A stretch of 64,000 nt of DNA from Azadirachta indica (Eukaryota; Streptophyta; Magnoliopsida; Sapindales; Meliaceae), in NCBI GenBank assembly GCA_022749755.1, contig CM040452.1, forward strand, positions 248,001-312,000, in the 5' to 3' direction. Every line of letters starts with the position of its first letter. Position 1 is the first letter of the stretch. The translations under genes and the position numbers were made by a program. Under the pieces are notes generated by a model. That model did not search any database. It saw only the letters and a program-made list of their open reading frames with translations, and had not been told where the DNA came from. Below are positions 48,689 through 61,811 of the stretch, in pieces.

Positions 48689-49707
48689 TATATATTAGTG
48701 TCGCCACTATCATTGTCCTTGAATACTAGTAATAACATTTCTTCTTCTTAACTTTTGTTTTCCATGCAGTTGTCCTTCTCATAAACTTTATTATTGGAAG
48801 CTCTACACTCAAAAGCATAATGGCCAAAGTTTTGACAATTACAACATTTAACTTAAGACTTATTGTACCTTGAGCTCGGATTACCTCTTCCACGACCTTT
48901 TGTTGAGCCTTCTCCTCTTTCATTCTTGTTATTGTTATAATTCAATGGTCCCCTCTATTCTCGTCCACGTCTACGTCCACGGCCTTATCTTCTATCAATT
49001 CTTCTTCTATATTTCCTTTTCTCATTGTCGATACTTTTTCCTTTTCTTTGAAGGTGAACTTTGTTTGGAGAACTTTTTCTAAGCCTTTTTACTTTCTCTT
49101 TTGTCTTTCTTTATATGCTTTTAATGAGCCTATGAGTTTTTCAATGGTCATGGACTCTAAATCTTTTGTTTCATCAATTGTTACAACAATATGCTCAAAT
49201 TTCGATTTTGTGAAACGATGAATTTTCTCCATAATTTGAGCATTACTTAAGCTTTCTCCATTTCTTTTTAATTAATTAGCATCTGCCAAAACTCTAGAAA
49301 AATACTTAAAAATTTATTCACATTCTTTCATATATAAAGAATTAAACTTACCTTGTAGAGTTTGAAGACGTACCTTCTTTACTCTTTCAGCACCTTTATA
49401 TGAAGTTTGAAGTATCTCCTATGCTTCTTTGGCGGTGGTTGCATTTGAATACTTCTCAAAGCCATCTTCATCCAATCCTTGATAGATGAGGTGGAGAGCT
49501 TTCTTGTCTCTTTTTTCTAAAATTTTTCAAGAGATCTTTTTGAGCTTGAGTAAGGGTCACCTTATTTTTTGGCACATCAAACCCTTTCTCTACAGCTGTC
49601 CACGTATCTTCAACTCCTAACAAAGCCTTTATCTTAATACTCCAATTATCGTAGTTGCTCTTAGTAAGCATTGGAATTTGGAAGAGGGCCATTCCATTGC
49701 TTATCAT
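48689..49707 (-). pseudogene. Copia gag remnant, copy 3
   Basis: Starts at the ATG at 49707-49705, with the same frameshift after LLKNF and the same stops as copies 1 and 2. Confidence 0.85.
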
Positions 49708-49738
49708 GATCACTCACACCTTAACTCTGATACCACTT

Positions 49739-50169
49739 TATTAGAAGGTGGAGTGTTTATATTACAAAAGGAAATAAATTTGCTAGAAATAATTATTGAC
49801 AAGGAAGGAAGGAAAAGTTTACAATTTTATTAATTTCTAATTTTTTAATCTTGACAAACGATGGAAGAACTCACCCCTATTTATAGTATGGCACATCTTT
49901 AAACAATAGTTAAGATTATGGCAACACACATATAATCTAATAGTTACAAATCTCCTTATAAAAATATACATAATAATATTTAGATATTTACTATAAATAT
50001 CTAGATATTTATTATATTTATTCAGATTTTTATTATTAAATGTCTATATATTTAATTCATAAATATGTATATATTTTTTTATAAATTTCTAAAAATTAGG
50101 CCACACTATTCCTAAACCCAACTTATAAGCCCAAGTTATTTTAAACCAAATCAACTTTAATTTCCAACA
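49739..50169 (-). repeat. Copia 5' LTR, copy 3
   Basis: 431-bp LTR, with the same mutated TATTAG edge as in copies 1 and 2. Confidence 0.9.
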
Positions 50170-51493
50170 ATGCCATCTCATATCATATACTACTCTACTG
50201 GTCTTTTTATTATTGTCTAACGTGTGTGAATTAATATATGTCTTCTAAACAGAATGGAACAACCAAACAACCAAACAACCAAACAAGAAAGAAGAAGGAA
50301 AAGTAAATGAATGGTTTTACATTTTTGTCTCCAAATATAATGGTCAATTAATGGAAGACTAACACCATAGGAGAGGTATGTGATACAATCTCTAGTCTTT
50401 CTCTTCGAGCAATACAAGCTCAAACTTCATGGGAGGAATGTGATAACATCCTAAAATCCTAAGTTACAAATAACAATATAAATAACATATTCATTGTTCA
50501 TAAATAACTAACAATATAAACTCAAATCTTAATTCTGCCAACAAACACTTACAGAATTAAAACATATTAGTGTCCGTTAAATTTATCCTCTTTATGTAAA
50601 ATATAAAAAAAAATTAGATTTTAAATAAATATACATAAATGTAAGCAAATGTCAGACTTTTGAATAATTGAATGCAAGAAAATTGAAATATTATGTCAAA
50701 CAATCTCGAAGAATGAATCTTTTTAAAGAATAAGTTAGACAATATTAGGATCTTGAATTTCTCTTCTAAATCTTTTGTATCGTTTAATCTGTTTATATTG
50801 ATTTAATCTTCATTTTAAATTCTATTAGACAATGATATACGGATAAAAAGTTTTATAGATATATATATATCCATAATTTTAAATTCTAATACAAAAATCA
50901 AAACAAGCCGTGGAAAATTTCCTTCCATTAATATGCAATAAGTCCTAATTTCGGCAACAAAAAATATTAGTCTTCAAAATCAACTCATGAAATCCTTTAA
51001 TTTTCATACATATCTTCTTTAAGAGTATTATTCATTTTACTTATCTTCTTCAAGTACAAATAAATTACAAAAAGTTCTAAACAAATTAGATAGATTTCTT
51101 AACATTTAAAGAGAAATTAATTGTTTAAAAACACAATTATTAGTTTAATTAATTGTGTAATTTTAACAAATTAAATTCATGTATTATAGTTTATTAGTTT
51201 AAGTTTTTGGGATCAAAATAATTATTTAGATTTTTTCCATTTCATCTTTAGCATTTTGATTTAAAATACTGATTGGAACTAGTCTAGATAGTCACTTTAT
51301 TTGTAGGATTTAATTATAATTATCCATCATAAATTAATAAAAAGTTAATCATAACACAGCCAATTATATAGCAAAAATAATTAAGTCTTAATTCTTTTCG
51401 AATTATTTAAAGCATTCGAAACGTGCACACCTTGCAAAATAAAAGTAAGCCAAAACAGTCAAATACATGAAGGATATATATGCAAACGTTTAA
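50170..51493. other. Intergenic DNA downstream of TPS copy B
   Basis: Counterpart of 25679-26991 with small indels (for example around 51120 and 51190). No gene seen. Confidence 0.5.
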
Positions 51494-53277
51494 TTAAAGA
51501 GGCATTTTATCAATGAACAATTTGGTAATGTAATCTTTCAAAGACTCTGGTTTTGTGACTCCATCAACCTTCTTGTACATGACTTCCACTGAGCGAGCAA
51601 CACTTGTTATCGAAGTAAGTACTTTGATTGGAACAACTGTTGGCCTCATGCATTCCTCATTCACATCCTTCCACGCATCTGCAACCATTATTCTAAGCTT
51701 TTCAACTGCTTCCTCCCTTGAGGTGCCGTATTCCTTCATATAACATTCCACTACAGACGCAACATGTCCCCTCTTTTGCTCATCCTTCAAATATTCAATG
51801 GCGTAAGAAAAGTAGATTATATTATATAAGAAAATAACCGATATTTTCTCGGAGTTATATTCACATATACCTGGTGAGAGACTATGTCAGCCAGGAGACG
51901 AACGACTGTAAATGTAGCATTAACAAGTTTTGGTTTAGTTTCCAACCACTGAATCGCATTCATCCCTGCAATTTCTTCTTCCAATCCAAGAAGTACTGTT
52001 GCTGGATCTAAAAAGCAAACGCTCGAGAGTATTGCATTTTTCAGCCGCTCTTCAAATGATGGCACGTAACCTCCACGGAACCATTGGGCCTCGACAAAAT
52101 ATGCACCCACAAGTTCTTTATACTGAATATTTAACAAAAATACAAAGTTATCAAAATGATCTAGTAATATACACCGACATATAGCAAAGAAATGAAAGCT
52201 ATGTAATTCAAAGGATAGAAAAAATGAAACGAAAGCTGTAGCTAGCCAAATATTATTATTACCTTTTCCTCCGTAAAACTGACACTATAAGCTCTTCCTT
52301 CCTTTGAGAATTCATCTTCCAATTCCTCAAAATAATTCAAGAAAGAGCTATATAGAGTTTTCATATAATCTGGCAATTGATTAAGGGCATCAATATCCCA
52401 CCTGAAAGTTAAATAAAGAATTTTGTTGAAAGAATTCTAATTAAAAAAATTACATGCAAATCATTTATAATTTTATACTAATTACTATACAGGAGTAAAA
52501 TGCTAATGCAAAACAATACGAAGAAAATGAAAAAAAAATACCAAAGGTTTCATATAATATAACCTGTTTATTGCATCTGTGAATTGTTGCAACTCTTCGA
52601 GAGTAGCATAAGCATCATATGTGTCATCAATAACCAATAAGAACATCATTACTTTAGTGTATGTTAACCGACCACGCCAATATCGAGGCTCAAAATATTT
52701 AGCAATACTCCATAAATAAATTTCCACGATTCTGTCTCTTGCATGAGGAAGTGTTGATTTAAAGTTTAAATCCTTCCACCAGCTACATACAATAGAAATC
52801 GATTGAATAACTTATTAATAAAATAAAATAAAATAAAACCTCATTTATATGCATGTATATGTATATACGTACAAAGTTATAATGAACTTATAAAATTTTA
52901 TTACCTTGTGAGGTGGCTCAGTTCTTGTTGATGCAGTAATTGCACCCTGTTAAAATCTAATTTTGCAAATATCAGTAGAGTATCATTTCTCAAATCGTCA
53001 TGCTCATAAAAAGAAATATATTTGTATGCACTAAATCTTGCAACGTCTTTGTGCAAGGGCTGTTCAAGGGCGTCAATTATAAGTTGTGCTAAATGTGGGC
53101 TTGCGTTTGCAGCCAAGGAAGGCAGGTGAGTCTTTGTGAACACAAGCGCCTCATCAAGAATATCTTCTCCATGCACGGTCAAATGAGTTGCTTCATAGAT
53201 ACTTAACATCCCCTTCACGTCGCTGACTATGCTTTCCTTGAACATTCCGGTTTTGTCTTTAAATTTGTTAAATACAC
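51494..53277 (-). pseudogene. Terpene synthase copy B, exons 3-7 only
   Basis: 5'-truncated copy of the gene at 26992-31229. Exons: 53277-52905, 52782-52564, 52401-52263, 52122-51871 and 51784-51494, each at a constant offset of 24,502 and with intact splice sites. All five exons read open. Exon 6 has TGG at 51948-51946, so the stop of copy A is absent. RDR and DDTYD (exon 4) are present. NSE/DTE has the same Ala (ADIVSHQDE) as copy A. In exon 3 two residues differ from copy A (Phe to Ile, Glu to Asp). The duplicated segment ends in intron 2 at about 53930, so exons 1 and 2, the RPx8W motif and the promoter are missing. It cannot encode a full synthase. Confidence 0.92.
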
Positions 53278-53572
53278 CTGTTTCAGTATAATCCATTAGA
53301 TATATATATATATATATATAGAATTAAACTGCTTTTGCGGAAAGATCCATAAATTTTAAAAACATTTGGAATAGTAATTCTTGTATAGAAAAAGGTTTGC
53401 TCCACTCTCTATGTATCAAGAGTTTCATAGTTATATGTATTCGAGTTGACGATCTTCTATAGCAATAATTCTTTTTCCAATGTCAAAATTTAGTCCCAAC
53501 AGTTTGGCCAAACACTACCGTTAATCTTAATAATTTCAGAAATACCCTAAAAATATTATTATTAATTACAAA

Positions 53573-54013
53573 ATGATATTTGTACTCCTATGCAATAAAA
53601 ATTATTTAACAAAAAAATACTAAAACTTTAAAATTTGGTTAAGTACAATAGATATCTAAAATGCATTATAAAGTATTGTTGTTTTATTTATATATTAGCT
53701 ATATATACATTTATTTATTTAAATTATTATATTATAAATATGTTGTATAATAAGTAAATTTATATTTATAATAAATTAATATTTATTTATATTTTCATTT
53801 AATGTCTAATAATGACTATTACTGTTTTATAGAAATATAATTGTCCATTTCTTAATATATTGGGACTTTTGAGTGTATTAATTTTTGAAATTATGATGAC
53901 CAACAAGGGTAAAGATTTTCACCAAATTACATGATATTTGTACTCCTATGCAATAATAATTATTTAACAAAAAAATAGTAAAACTGTAAAACTTGGTTAA
54001 ATACAATAGATAT
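53573..54013. repeat. 83-bp direct repeat straddling the array edge
   Basis: About 83 bases of TPS intron 2 (53573-53655, around TGATATTTGTACTCCTATGC) recur at 53931-54013 with a few changes. The second copy starts exactly where unit 3 stops matching unit 2. Confidence 0.7.
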
Positions 54014-54560
54014 GAACTGAGAAGTGAACATCGTATTTGGACCGTGTGATAAATACCGTAAATTACATGTTACACAGAGACATACTAATATGATTCATGT
54101 AATTTAATTGAAAATTATCACGAATTGTAGTACACTTCCATTTAATGAATTTTACATAGAGATATAGTGAATTATTAGGTGCAAAATAGTTTCGACTGAT
54201 CTTGAGAGAGACTGTCGAATAAATTAGGATAATTAATTAGTAATACAGATATTAAATTAGAATAACATCAATTGAAGAATTGGATGCGACTCATTAAGAT
54301 GATATCATTCGTCCTAGATTGTTCCATTAATTTGCATCTTTTAATTAGTTTATTAAGTAGTTAATTTTGTTTTATTTTACTTTCTAACTCAAATTATTTG
54401 ATTTCTTCAAATAAATTAAAAATTAATTATCTTCGGTACTTAATTGAGTAGTATTTCTTGTGGAATCGACATTCTCTTATTACTATATTATTTGTTACAA
54501 TTTTGTGCACTTGCAAGTATCACGCATACATTGCACGAATCACACAACATTAAGCTTTTG
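54014..54560 (+). mobile_element. Ty3/Gypsy-type LTR fragment (plus orientation)
   Basis: The stretch ending ..GTGGAATCGACATTCTCTTA..TTGTGCACTTGCAAGT resembles the 3' part of Athila-type LTRs, which characteristically carry a 'sequence-of-settings' block of this kind. Left end not defined; no internal domain attached. Confidence 0.4.
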
Positions 54561-55980
54561 AAGAATCTCTCAATTGTTTATCTAAATTGTCTTCTGATCA
54601 TGGGAGTATGACTTAGTGTATGTATGTTAATTAGAGTCATTGCTACTAAGCAACGCAAAGTCCTTTTGTTCTTTACTATCCAAGTTACAATTTGCAAGTT
54701 CACTATGAACCTAGTTTTGATCTATTTGATTTCGGGTCACCGCTTGGTTTTTGCTGCTGTACGGTGCTAACTATTGATACCATTTTCTTCTGTAAATATC
54801 TAATAAGTGATATACCCTCTACTTCATATATCTACAAAAGAAATTAAAAATCTAGGGTGCCATTTTTCTAGCTTAAATCCTCTGATAAGTTAGAAATTGT
54901 TCGGGCTTTCTTACTATGTGAGGGAGAATTTTGGTCGTATAACAATAGTTAAAAATTGTGCACTTGTTAACTATTTTTTTTCTCTTTTTACAGACACTAT
55001 TCACTAATAACGGATCAAGGATCTTAGGTAGTGATGCAATTATCCTTTGAGTCTTTAGGATCATAGGTTGATGTTATCATGTTTTCCATGAGTATAGATT
55101 AGCCAATATCCTTAAAATTTTGCCTTTAACAATTATTGGCTGTGTTAAAGGTATCTATATACTTGTATGGATCAACAAGGGCTAAAGCCTAAAAATAATG
55201 GAAAAAATGCAATAAAAGGCATTCAAGATAAATATTTTTAACATGGGGCTACTTGACATTTAGACCAGACTTTGGGAATTTAACTTTGTTTACCAAAATT
55301 TAATGAACAAAGTGTTCAAATTTAGTAGAGTATTGTGAAGTAGATTTAGATTTGGGAGAAGTATGATAACAAGATTATTTAAGTGCTTTTACACCTTGTG
55401 TGAATACTTCAAGTATCCAAATAAACAAATAAAACTTCAACCACTTCAATCAAATAAGAGGGCATCTCGATTTCTTTTAATATAATGTTTCATGTGTCAA
55501 ACTTATTCAAATATAAATTGATGATATGTACTATTAGCTGCAAGGCTTCATAAGCCTTTATTTTGATAATAAAAATATTGCATCCTGATTAACCAAATTG
55601 CTCTTGTAGCATTATTGTAAGAATTCATGGAAGAAGGCTTTGAATACAATTGATCATCAAAAGGATGTCCAAAATAAAGGTATCAGGGAAGAGCATATTA
55701 GGTATTCAAGTTGTATTTAACTTCTTAATTCAAAGTCTTAACTATTCTTAGTTTTGTTTTCAAAGATTTTCACTTATTTTCTAGCCTCTTAGTCATGTCT
55801 TAGTTGGCCTCTTTTTTTAATTTTTTTTCAGAAGAACATAATTCATTTTCTTGCTTCTTAGTCATGTCTTAGTTGTCCTCTTAGGTTTCTTAAGGAATAT
55901 CATTTATTTTCTAGCCTCTTAGTCAAGCCGTAATTGTACTTTTAATTTTAATATCAATAGTTTGTATACACAATATGTGA
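54561..55980. other. Gene-free DNA right of the array
   Basis: No gene or recognised element. It holds an imperfect threefold repeat of a CTAGCCTCTTAGTCATGTCT unit (about 55770-55940, spacing roughly 65-70 bases). Confidence 0.5.
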
Positions 55981-55981
55981 T

Positions 55982-57721
55982 ATTAAAAATTTGAAATCTT
56001 GACCGATACCCTTGGCAACACTACTATCAGCAATTTTTTGAAAAATATTTTTAGGATCTACTTGCGACAATGCTAATGTGTGTACGTGTGACCACAAATG
56101 TACAAGTCGTGACAAGTAATACAATAATAAGTGAGATTATTGTCCTATGAGAATTGAATTTTTAATGACAAATGTCAGTATTATGACTATGGTAACCTAA
56201 TTTCATCTATGCAACTCAAAATTGAAAGAACAATAGCACCAACAAATAATAATAAATTAAAACTCTAAACTAAGAAGAAAACAATATACAAATTAGGATT
56301 TTACTAGTGAGAAAATGGAAATCTTTATGATAGTTCTAGGGCCTTCACTTCACTTTATTATTCCCATATTTCTCCTATTTAGCTATTATTAATGCATTTC
56401 AATTCAATTTACTAATCACGAATTTAAAATTAACCTAATTACCTCTCCTGATGTTAAATAAGGTTTTATTTATAACTGCTAAAGTTGCTATCCTTATCTA
56501 ACTTGATTAATTATATATTTTTAAGCTTTATCTATATTTAATTAGCAATAATTTGATTACCTCCTAGACTTACAGTTGCATAAATGGTGTTCCCCTCATT
56601 CGATAAATTATGTAACCTTTCCCAAGCATCAAATCAACTAATTTATTATATAGCGAATTAAAGGCATTAGGTGAAAAAGTGCACAAATGAATTGAATCGT
56701 ACTAAAAATAATAAAACACTAAATAGTCAAAACATGGTTCAAATAAGCTATATCAAGTCCCTAGAAATTAGAATTAGCTTAACATATAGAATCCATAACA
56801 CAAATCATCAAGAAATTCAATAATGCAAACATGGTCATAGCAAGACCACAAATTATAAATTTCAAGGGATAATATAAGACAAAAGAAATAAAACTAGTTC
56901 AAGTGGTGTGTTAAGCCTTTAATCCTTCAAGAAGCTTCCAAGAATCTCGAAGAATTGTTGATCTTTAAGTCTTTCTCTCTAGAATTTCTCTTCTTCTTTT
57001 TGTGACTCTCTCCAAAAAATCCCATTTTTTCCAATAATGGATTGGCTTGCTGCTACAACTTTTAGACCCAAGTATAAGTTATCTCAAGTAATAAAGATTC
57101 GGATATTGAATATACAGGGATTGTCTTGATTAATTTGTTTATTTTAGAAAATAAATTGAATGTTACCAAATATTAGGGCATTAGGGATTTAATTTGAAGA
57201 AATTTATAAATATCATTATTGATGCTTTTTTTTATAATACAATTAAGAATCAACTAAGGAGTGATCTTAATTGGAAGATGAATATTATTTAAGCACATAA
57301 AAGCATATTTTCAAAAGAAAAGAAAGGAAATAAAAAGACTAATGTTTAAATTGATGGTGAAGACTATAAGTTGTCTTCTCATTGATATTTAGAGAAACAT
57401 CCAAGTAATTAATGTACCATTTGTTAACAATGAATCAAGGCTTCTAACAAATCAAAGACACTTGCAAAATCTAGTATTCAATCAATTGAAAAGTTTAACA
57501 ATGAAGTACAAAGCAAAGGATTAAGGAACAATTATTATAAAATCATGAAAGTTGCACCTTTAGCTCTAGCTACAAATTTAACAATACATTATATAATTAA
57601 AACTTAAATTAAGAAAGGGAGAATGAAAACAAAGAACAAGGGTCTCCTAGATAGCTTCCACCACTTCCTTTGCAAAGGTAAAATGAGAGATATTTCACAT
57701 GTGTGAACACAAGTTGTAAAT
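55982..57721 (-). mobile_element. Two Athila-type LTR fragments in the same orientation
   Basis: It begins with a diverged copy of the motif at 13095 (55988-56048). Two stretches starting near 56050 and 57050 carry words like CAAGTCGTGACAAGTAATAC and CAAGTAATAAAGATTCGGAT. They occupy the same relative place as the start of the LTR at 57722. They look like solo or partial LTRs of related Ty3/Gypsy elements. Ends not resolvable by eye. Confidence 0.4.
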
Positions 57722-58450
57722 TGTTGCAGAATTTTGACGAATGCAAACATACGTTATTGCAAACAAGTAATAGAGGGTGAGTAGAGCATCTCTCCCATGA
57801 GGAGTATTAGCCGATTAATTACCAAAAATAGCTTTTCTTAAATTTATTTGAAGGACCAAAAATGATATCCTATGGAATTAAAAGAAATTAACCTGACTAA
57901 ATTTAATGCACAAAATGAAAAGAGATTTCCAATGACAGCAATATTTAGAACTAATGATTTAACTCAATTTACTCACACCAAGTTTTTCAAGTTGTGTTAT
58001 TTCGATTAACCTTTTTGTGTTAGTTGATTATTGTAACCTATTCAATTGTATTTCTCGAGCTCAATTGAATGCATTTCTTGTTTACGTGCTTACTATATCT
58101 CTATATAAAAATAAAATTGGAAATGCATTATAAACGATAATAATCATTAAACTTACTACACAAAACACATTGATACATTTCTGTTCAATATGCAATTTGT
58201 AGTGTTTATCAACTGATCTAAACACAACAAATATTTCTCAATACTCATTGGTCCATAAATCAATTAATCAATGGCCAGTTAATTAAGTTATTGACAAACA
58301 TGCAACATAATATGTGAATAAAAAAATAATAGAACAATCAGAACATGATGTTTTCAAAAGATTAAACCATTGCCCTAGGTATTAAATTTAGAAACTCATT
58401 AAAAAAGATAATCAAACTCATTGCATTCAACAAAGAACTTCCAAAATTCC
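57722..58450 (-). repeat. Athila-like 3' LTR (incomplete)
   Basis: Starts TGTTGCAGAA as does the 5' LTR at 62861. The match can be followed to about 58410 and then fades, so the part equal to 63550 onward is missing or very diverged. Confidence 0.75.
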
Positions 58451-58973
58451 TTCCTCCACTGAATCAAAACATTGTCCTTAATGTTTAATTAAAAATAATC
58501 AAAGGAAATCACACCTGGGAGGCTATATATAGAAATCTTACCTCTTATTGTGTATTGTCATTCTCATCACCTTGATGGGGTAGAAATTGTGGAAGTGGTG
58601 AAAGTTTCACATTAGGGTTGAGGCTTTGTAGATAGGAAGGAAAAGTATTAGAGCATTCCACTTGATACTGATACATTCTTACTTGTTCTTGCGTGATGTC
58701 TTGAATCTCACGCTCTAGCTAAATAATTTTTTTATGCATATTGGTGATCCTTGATTGCATAGAATCCTTGTGAGATGAGGAGGAAGCTCCAACTTCATTA
58801 ACCTGATTGACACATGTGGGGTTTGGTAAGCCTTTGTAAGGATTTTGTTGACACCACAATCTTACTTCATAAGCTGACCAATACGCCTCTGGAATTGTAT
58901 TAAGGAAGCCTTTCCTAAGTCAAGGCAATGGTTTGCATGACGGTGGAACTTGATTATCATTGTCTACAATAAA

Positions 58974-59818
58974 TCATAATTTGAATCTGAAGAATGCACC
59001 TCTTGCCCAACAATTGAACTTAAAAATTGCTATCCTGTCAATTGGAGAGTCCATATTCACCTTGTACTTTATTTTCTCTATGCTTACCCCTACCTTTAAG
59101 CATAAGGCAGTAATGAGACAGGGGTGCATATGTCCCCTCATTGTTTTTACTTTAATAGATGCGACCAAGCTTTCTTGTATCACTTTCTCTGTATCAATTA
59201 TAATCTCAGGACAAATACAGTAGAGTAAGGTGGCTTTTTTTGCTGTGACTTTGTTGAGGTGGAAGGTAGGCATGAGATTAGAGTAAATGAATTTATGCCA
59301 AGCCTTCGTATATTTGTTGAGCATATTTTTTGGGAAAAGTGAGAGATTTGCTGTATTTGCCATGACCTTTTAACTGTTTCATGCTAGGAACACATAATTC
59401 TTCAATGATCATAGTGTAGTTGTCTTCATCCCTCCTGAATGCATTGTATAAATCCTCATCTTTATCAATGAAGGGCAAGCCATAATACATGTTGATGGCC
59501 TTTGAAATAAAATGAAATTCTTTTTCCCCTAACATACACTTGATCATTATCTTTACTCAATGAAGCATTCATATAGAATTATCTCACTAATGACACTATT
59601 GCTTGAGTAGGATAATCAGTGAGTGATTCTCATTCCTGATCCTGAATAAATTGCAAAATGTTTCCATCTTATAGGCTTAGTTTCAATGCTTGCTCTCTCA
59701 CTAATGCTTTCTTATCTTCCTAAAATATAATAAACTTTTGTTTTGGTTCATATGAAATGAATTTTCTCTTGTCCAAAGATTATGAAGCTTGTGAAGAACT
59801 ACCCTTTTCTGGTGACAT
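58974..59818 (-). pseudogene. Athila-like late ORF (plant transposon protein domain)
   Basis: Starts at the ATG at 59818-59816 (MSPEKGSSSQAS), with in-frame stops soon after. A readable 84-codon stretch (59293-59547) passes by frameshift into a 129-codon one (58974-59363) containing AWHKFIYSNLMPTFHLNKV and CLITALCLKVGV. These patterns fit the domain often annotated 'putative plant transposon protein' in Athila-type elements. Not a host gene. Confidence 0.65.
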
Positions 59819-60208
59819 TTTTACCTAAATGTTCTTTCTGGTAATTCACCAAACACTTGGAATGCACACTTTTCCTACCCCCTTTCTTGCACTTTAAACC
59901 ACTTGTCCTACTTTTCTTTCACTCTTAAAACACTCTTCAAATGTTTCATAATGATCAAACTTAAGATTTCTACACTAAAACTCACTCAAATATGTTGTCG
60001 AACATTTGGCGTGCACTTTTGTCAACCTACCCAATTTTAATTTCAATACTTCAATTTTCACCCAAAAAATTGTCACAAAAACACATATGCTTCTATATTA
60101 ACACTCCGTCCACAAACCCACTATAAATTCCACCAAAATCAATAACCCAACACTCTCATATGTTCCACCAAAATTACATGATTTCAACTTCTCAACATAA
60201 ATTTAAAT

Positions 60209-61000
60209 TCAAAGAACAAAGTTGGAGACAAGTGAAAACTTATTTGAATTAGGTGTAAAATCTAAGATTGGAGTTGATATCTTTGTTTTCACAAAAATTT
60301 TCCAAGTTCTTACAATATTGAGGAAATGTGGGAATTTTAGTGCTTGAATTATTAAGGATTTATTTTGAGTGGTTTTATCATATTCTACCTCAATTGATTT
60401 GGAATGGACAATAGAAGCTTCTAGAGGTTCCTTTGGATGTTCCTCTTTAAAGGTTTCTTCTACTAGTATATCAATAATATCTATTCTAAGAAAACAATCA
60501 ATCTCGGAAGGACACTTGATAGCTCTAAATAAAATAAACTCCATTTGTTCATCTTGAACCCTTAAAATCAACTTTTCTTGCTAAACATCAACGAGTGTTT
60601 TCTGGTAGTTAAGAAGGGCCTTATCAAAATGAGTGGTATCTCTCTATCTTTTTTCATATCGAACACAATAAAGTCAGCCAGAAATATGAATTTGTCGACC
60701 TTAATCAATACATCTTTCACAATTCATCTTGGATGCTTAATTGACCTATCTGCTAATTGAAGTGAATTGGTTATAGCTTTAACTTCACCAAACCCCAATT
60801 TTCTAAAAATAGAAAAAGACATTAGGTTAATACTTGCACCTAAATCACATAATCTTTTTTTAAAATAACACTTTCTAGTGGTGCAAGGAATGGTGAAACT
60901 CCTTGGATCCTTCAATTTTGAAGGCAACTTGTTTTGCAAAATTGCACTGCATTCTTCTGTTAGCATCACCATCTCGTTCCCTTACAATTTCCTCTTGTTG
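60209..61000 (-). pseudogene. Athila-like protease and linker
   Basis: An aspartic protease of retropepsin type with active site CDLGASINLM (DLGAS at 60845-60831), followed by the LQLADRSIK stretch typical of Athila. The frame changes near 60724, and a linker frame (60209-60571, with LRVQDEQMEFILFRAIK) continues where the RT should follow, but RT does not appear. Confidence 0.75.
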
Positions 61001-61811
61001 GATAATATCTCCTTTATGAACTTTGCATAGCTCAACATTTGCTCAAGTGCATCTATAAAAAGAATATTAATATGTAACTTTTTGAAAACATCAAGAAATT
61101 TGGAAAATTGCTTATCTAATTTATTCTTCTAGAGATGTTGAGGAAATGGAATTGGCGAAACATATGGTAGAGGTGACGAGGCTTTCTTCTAAGGAGTTGA
61201 TGTTCCTTGAGTTAGTTTCAAAGGACTTGTCTCTTTGGATGTATCAGCTGTATTCTTAGATTACTCTTCATCAATCTCATCATTTGTTTTTGCTAATTCT
61301 GGTGCTAAAGTTTAGGTTGTTCCTTCACTTGTGCTTTCAACTTGCCTTATAGTTCTTCAAGTTACTTCCTACTTCTAATTGTAATGGCTTTCACTTGCTC
61401 TTTGGGATTTGTTTCCGTATTACTTGGCAATGATCTTTGCTACCTTTCGGTCATCATACTCGTAAGTTGCCCACTTACACCTATAAATTCTGAATAAAAA
61501 CTGCTTGATTTTGCAAAGCTGTTTCAGTCTTTGTCATGAATTTGGAAGTGTTTATGGTAAGTTGTGTAAGGGCCTCTTCTTAGTTGACCTTATTCTCTTG
61601 AGGTTAAAATATGGGTGGTGGTCTTGCAACATTTTGATTTCCCCTTTAAGAAAAATTAGAATGATTCTGCTATCCTCGATTGTAGCTGATGGAATACAGA
61701 TTGTTCTACTGTTGATTGTAGTTCCCAACATATGAAACTTGTCCAAAGGGTAATAGAGCAAATGGATTACCAACTTGACAATCAATACTTAGGTTATTAC
61801 CACTACATAAC
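61001..61811. other. Gag-protease spacer of the Athila-like element
   Basis: Low-quality coding text between gag and protease with many stops. Nothing distinct recognised. Confidence 0.4.

Larger units (their letters stand above)
46244..50169 (-). mobile_element. Degenerate Ty1/Copia LTR retrotransposon, copy 3
   Basis: Third copy of the same insertion, with the same flanking ATACC/ATGCC. LTRs are 46244-46628 and 49739-50169. It keeps the longest RT fragment (47058-47339, ending ALYVLKQAPRAWNS) and a longer readable join between the protease motif and integrase (48391-48660). Internal deletions (most of protease, YVDD block) are the same as in the other copies. Confidence 0.93.
45029..53930. 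repeat. Tandem segmental duplication, unit 3 (truncated)
   Basis: Matches unit 2 from the gene-free flank through the Copia element and TPS exons 7 to 3, then stops inside TPS intron 2 at about 53930. Across the TPS part the offset to unit 2 is a constant 24,502 bases. The first kilobase carries more substitutions against units 1 and 2 than those two carry against each other. Everything beyond 53930 is outside the array. Confidence 0.9.

Noticed and set aside
51494..53296. TPS copy B as a functional gene, since all its exons are open
   Set aside because: Exons 1-2 and the promoter are absent. The ATG at about 53296, which would give an open reading into exon 3, lies in intron 2 upstream of the splice acceptor.
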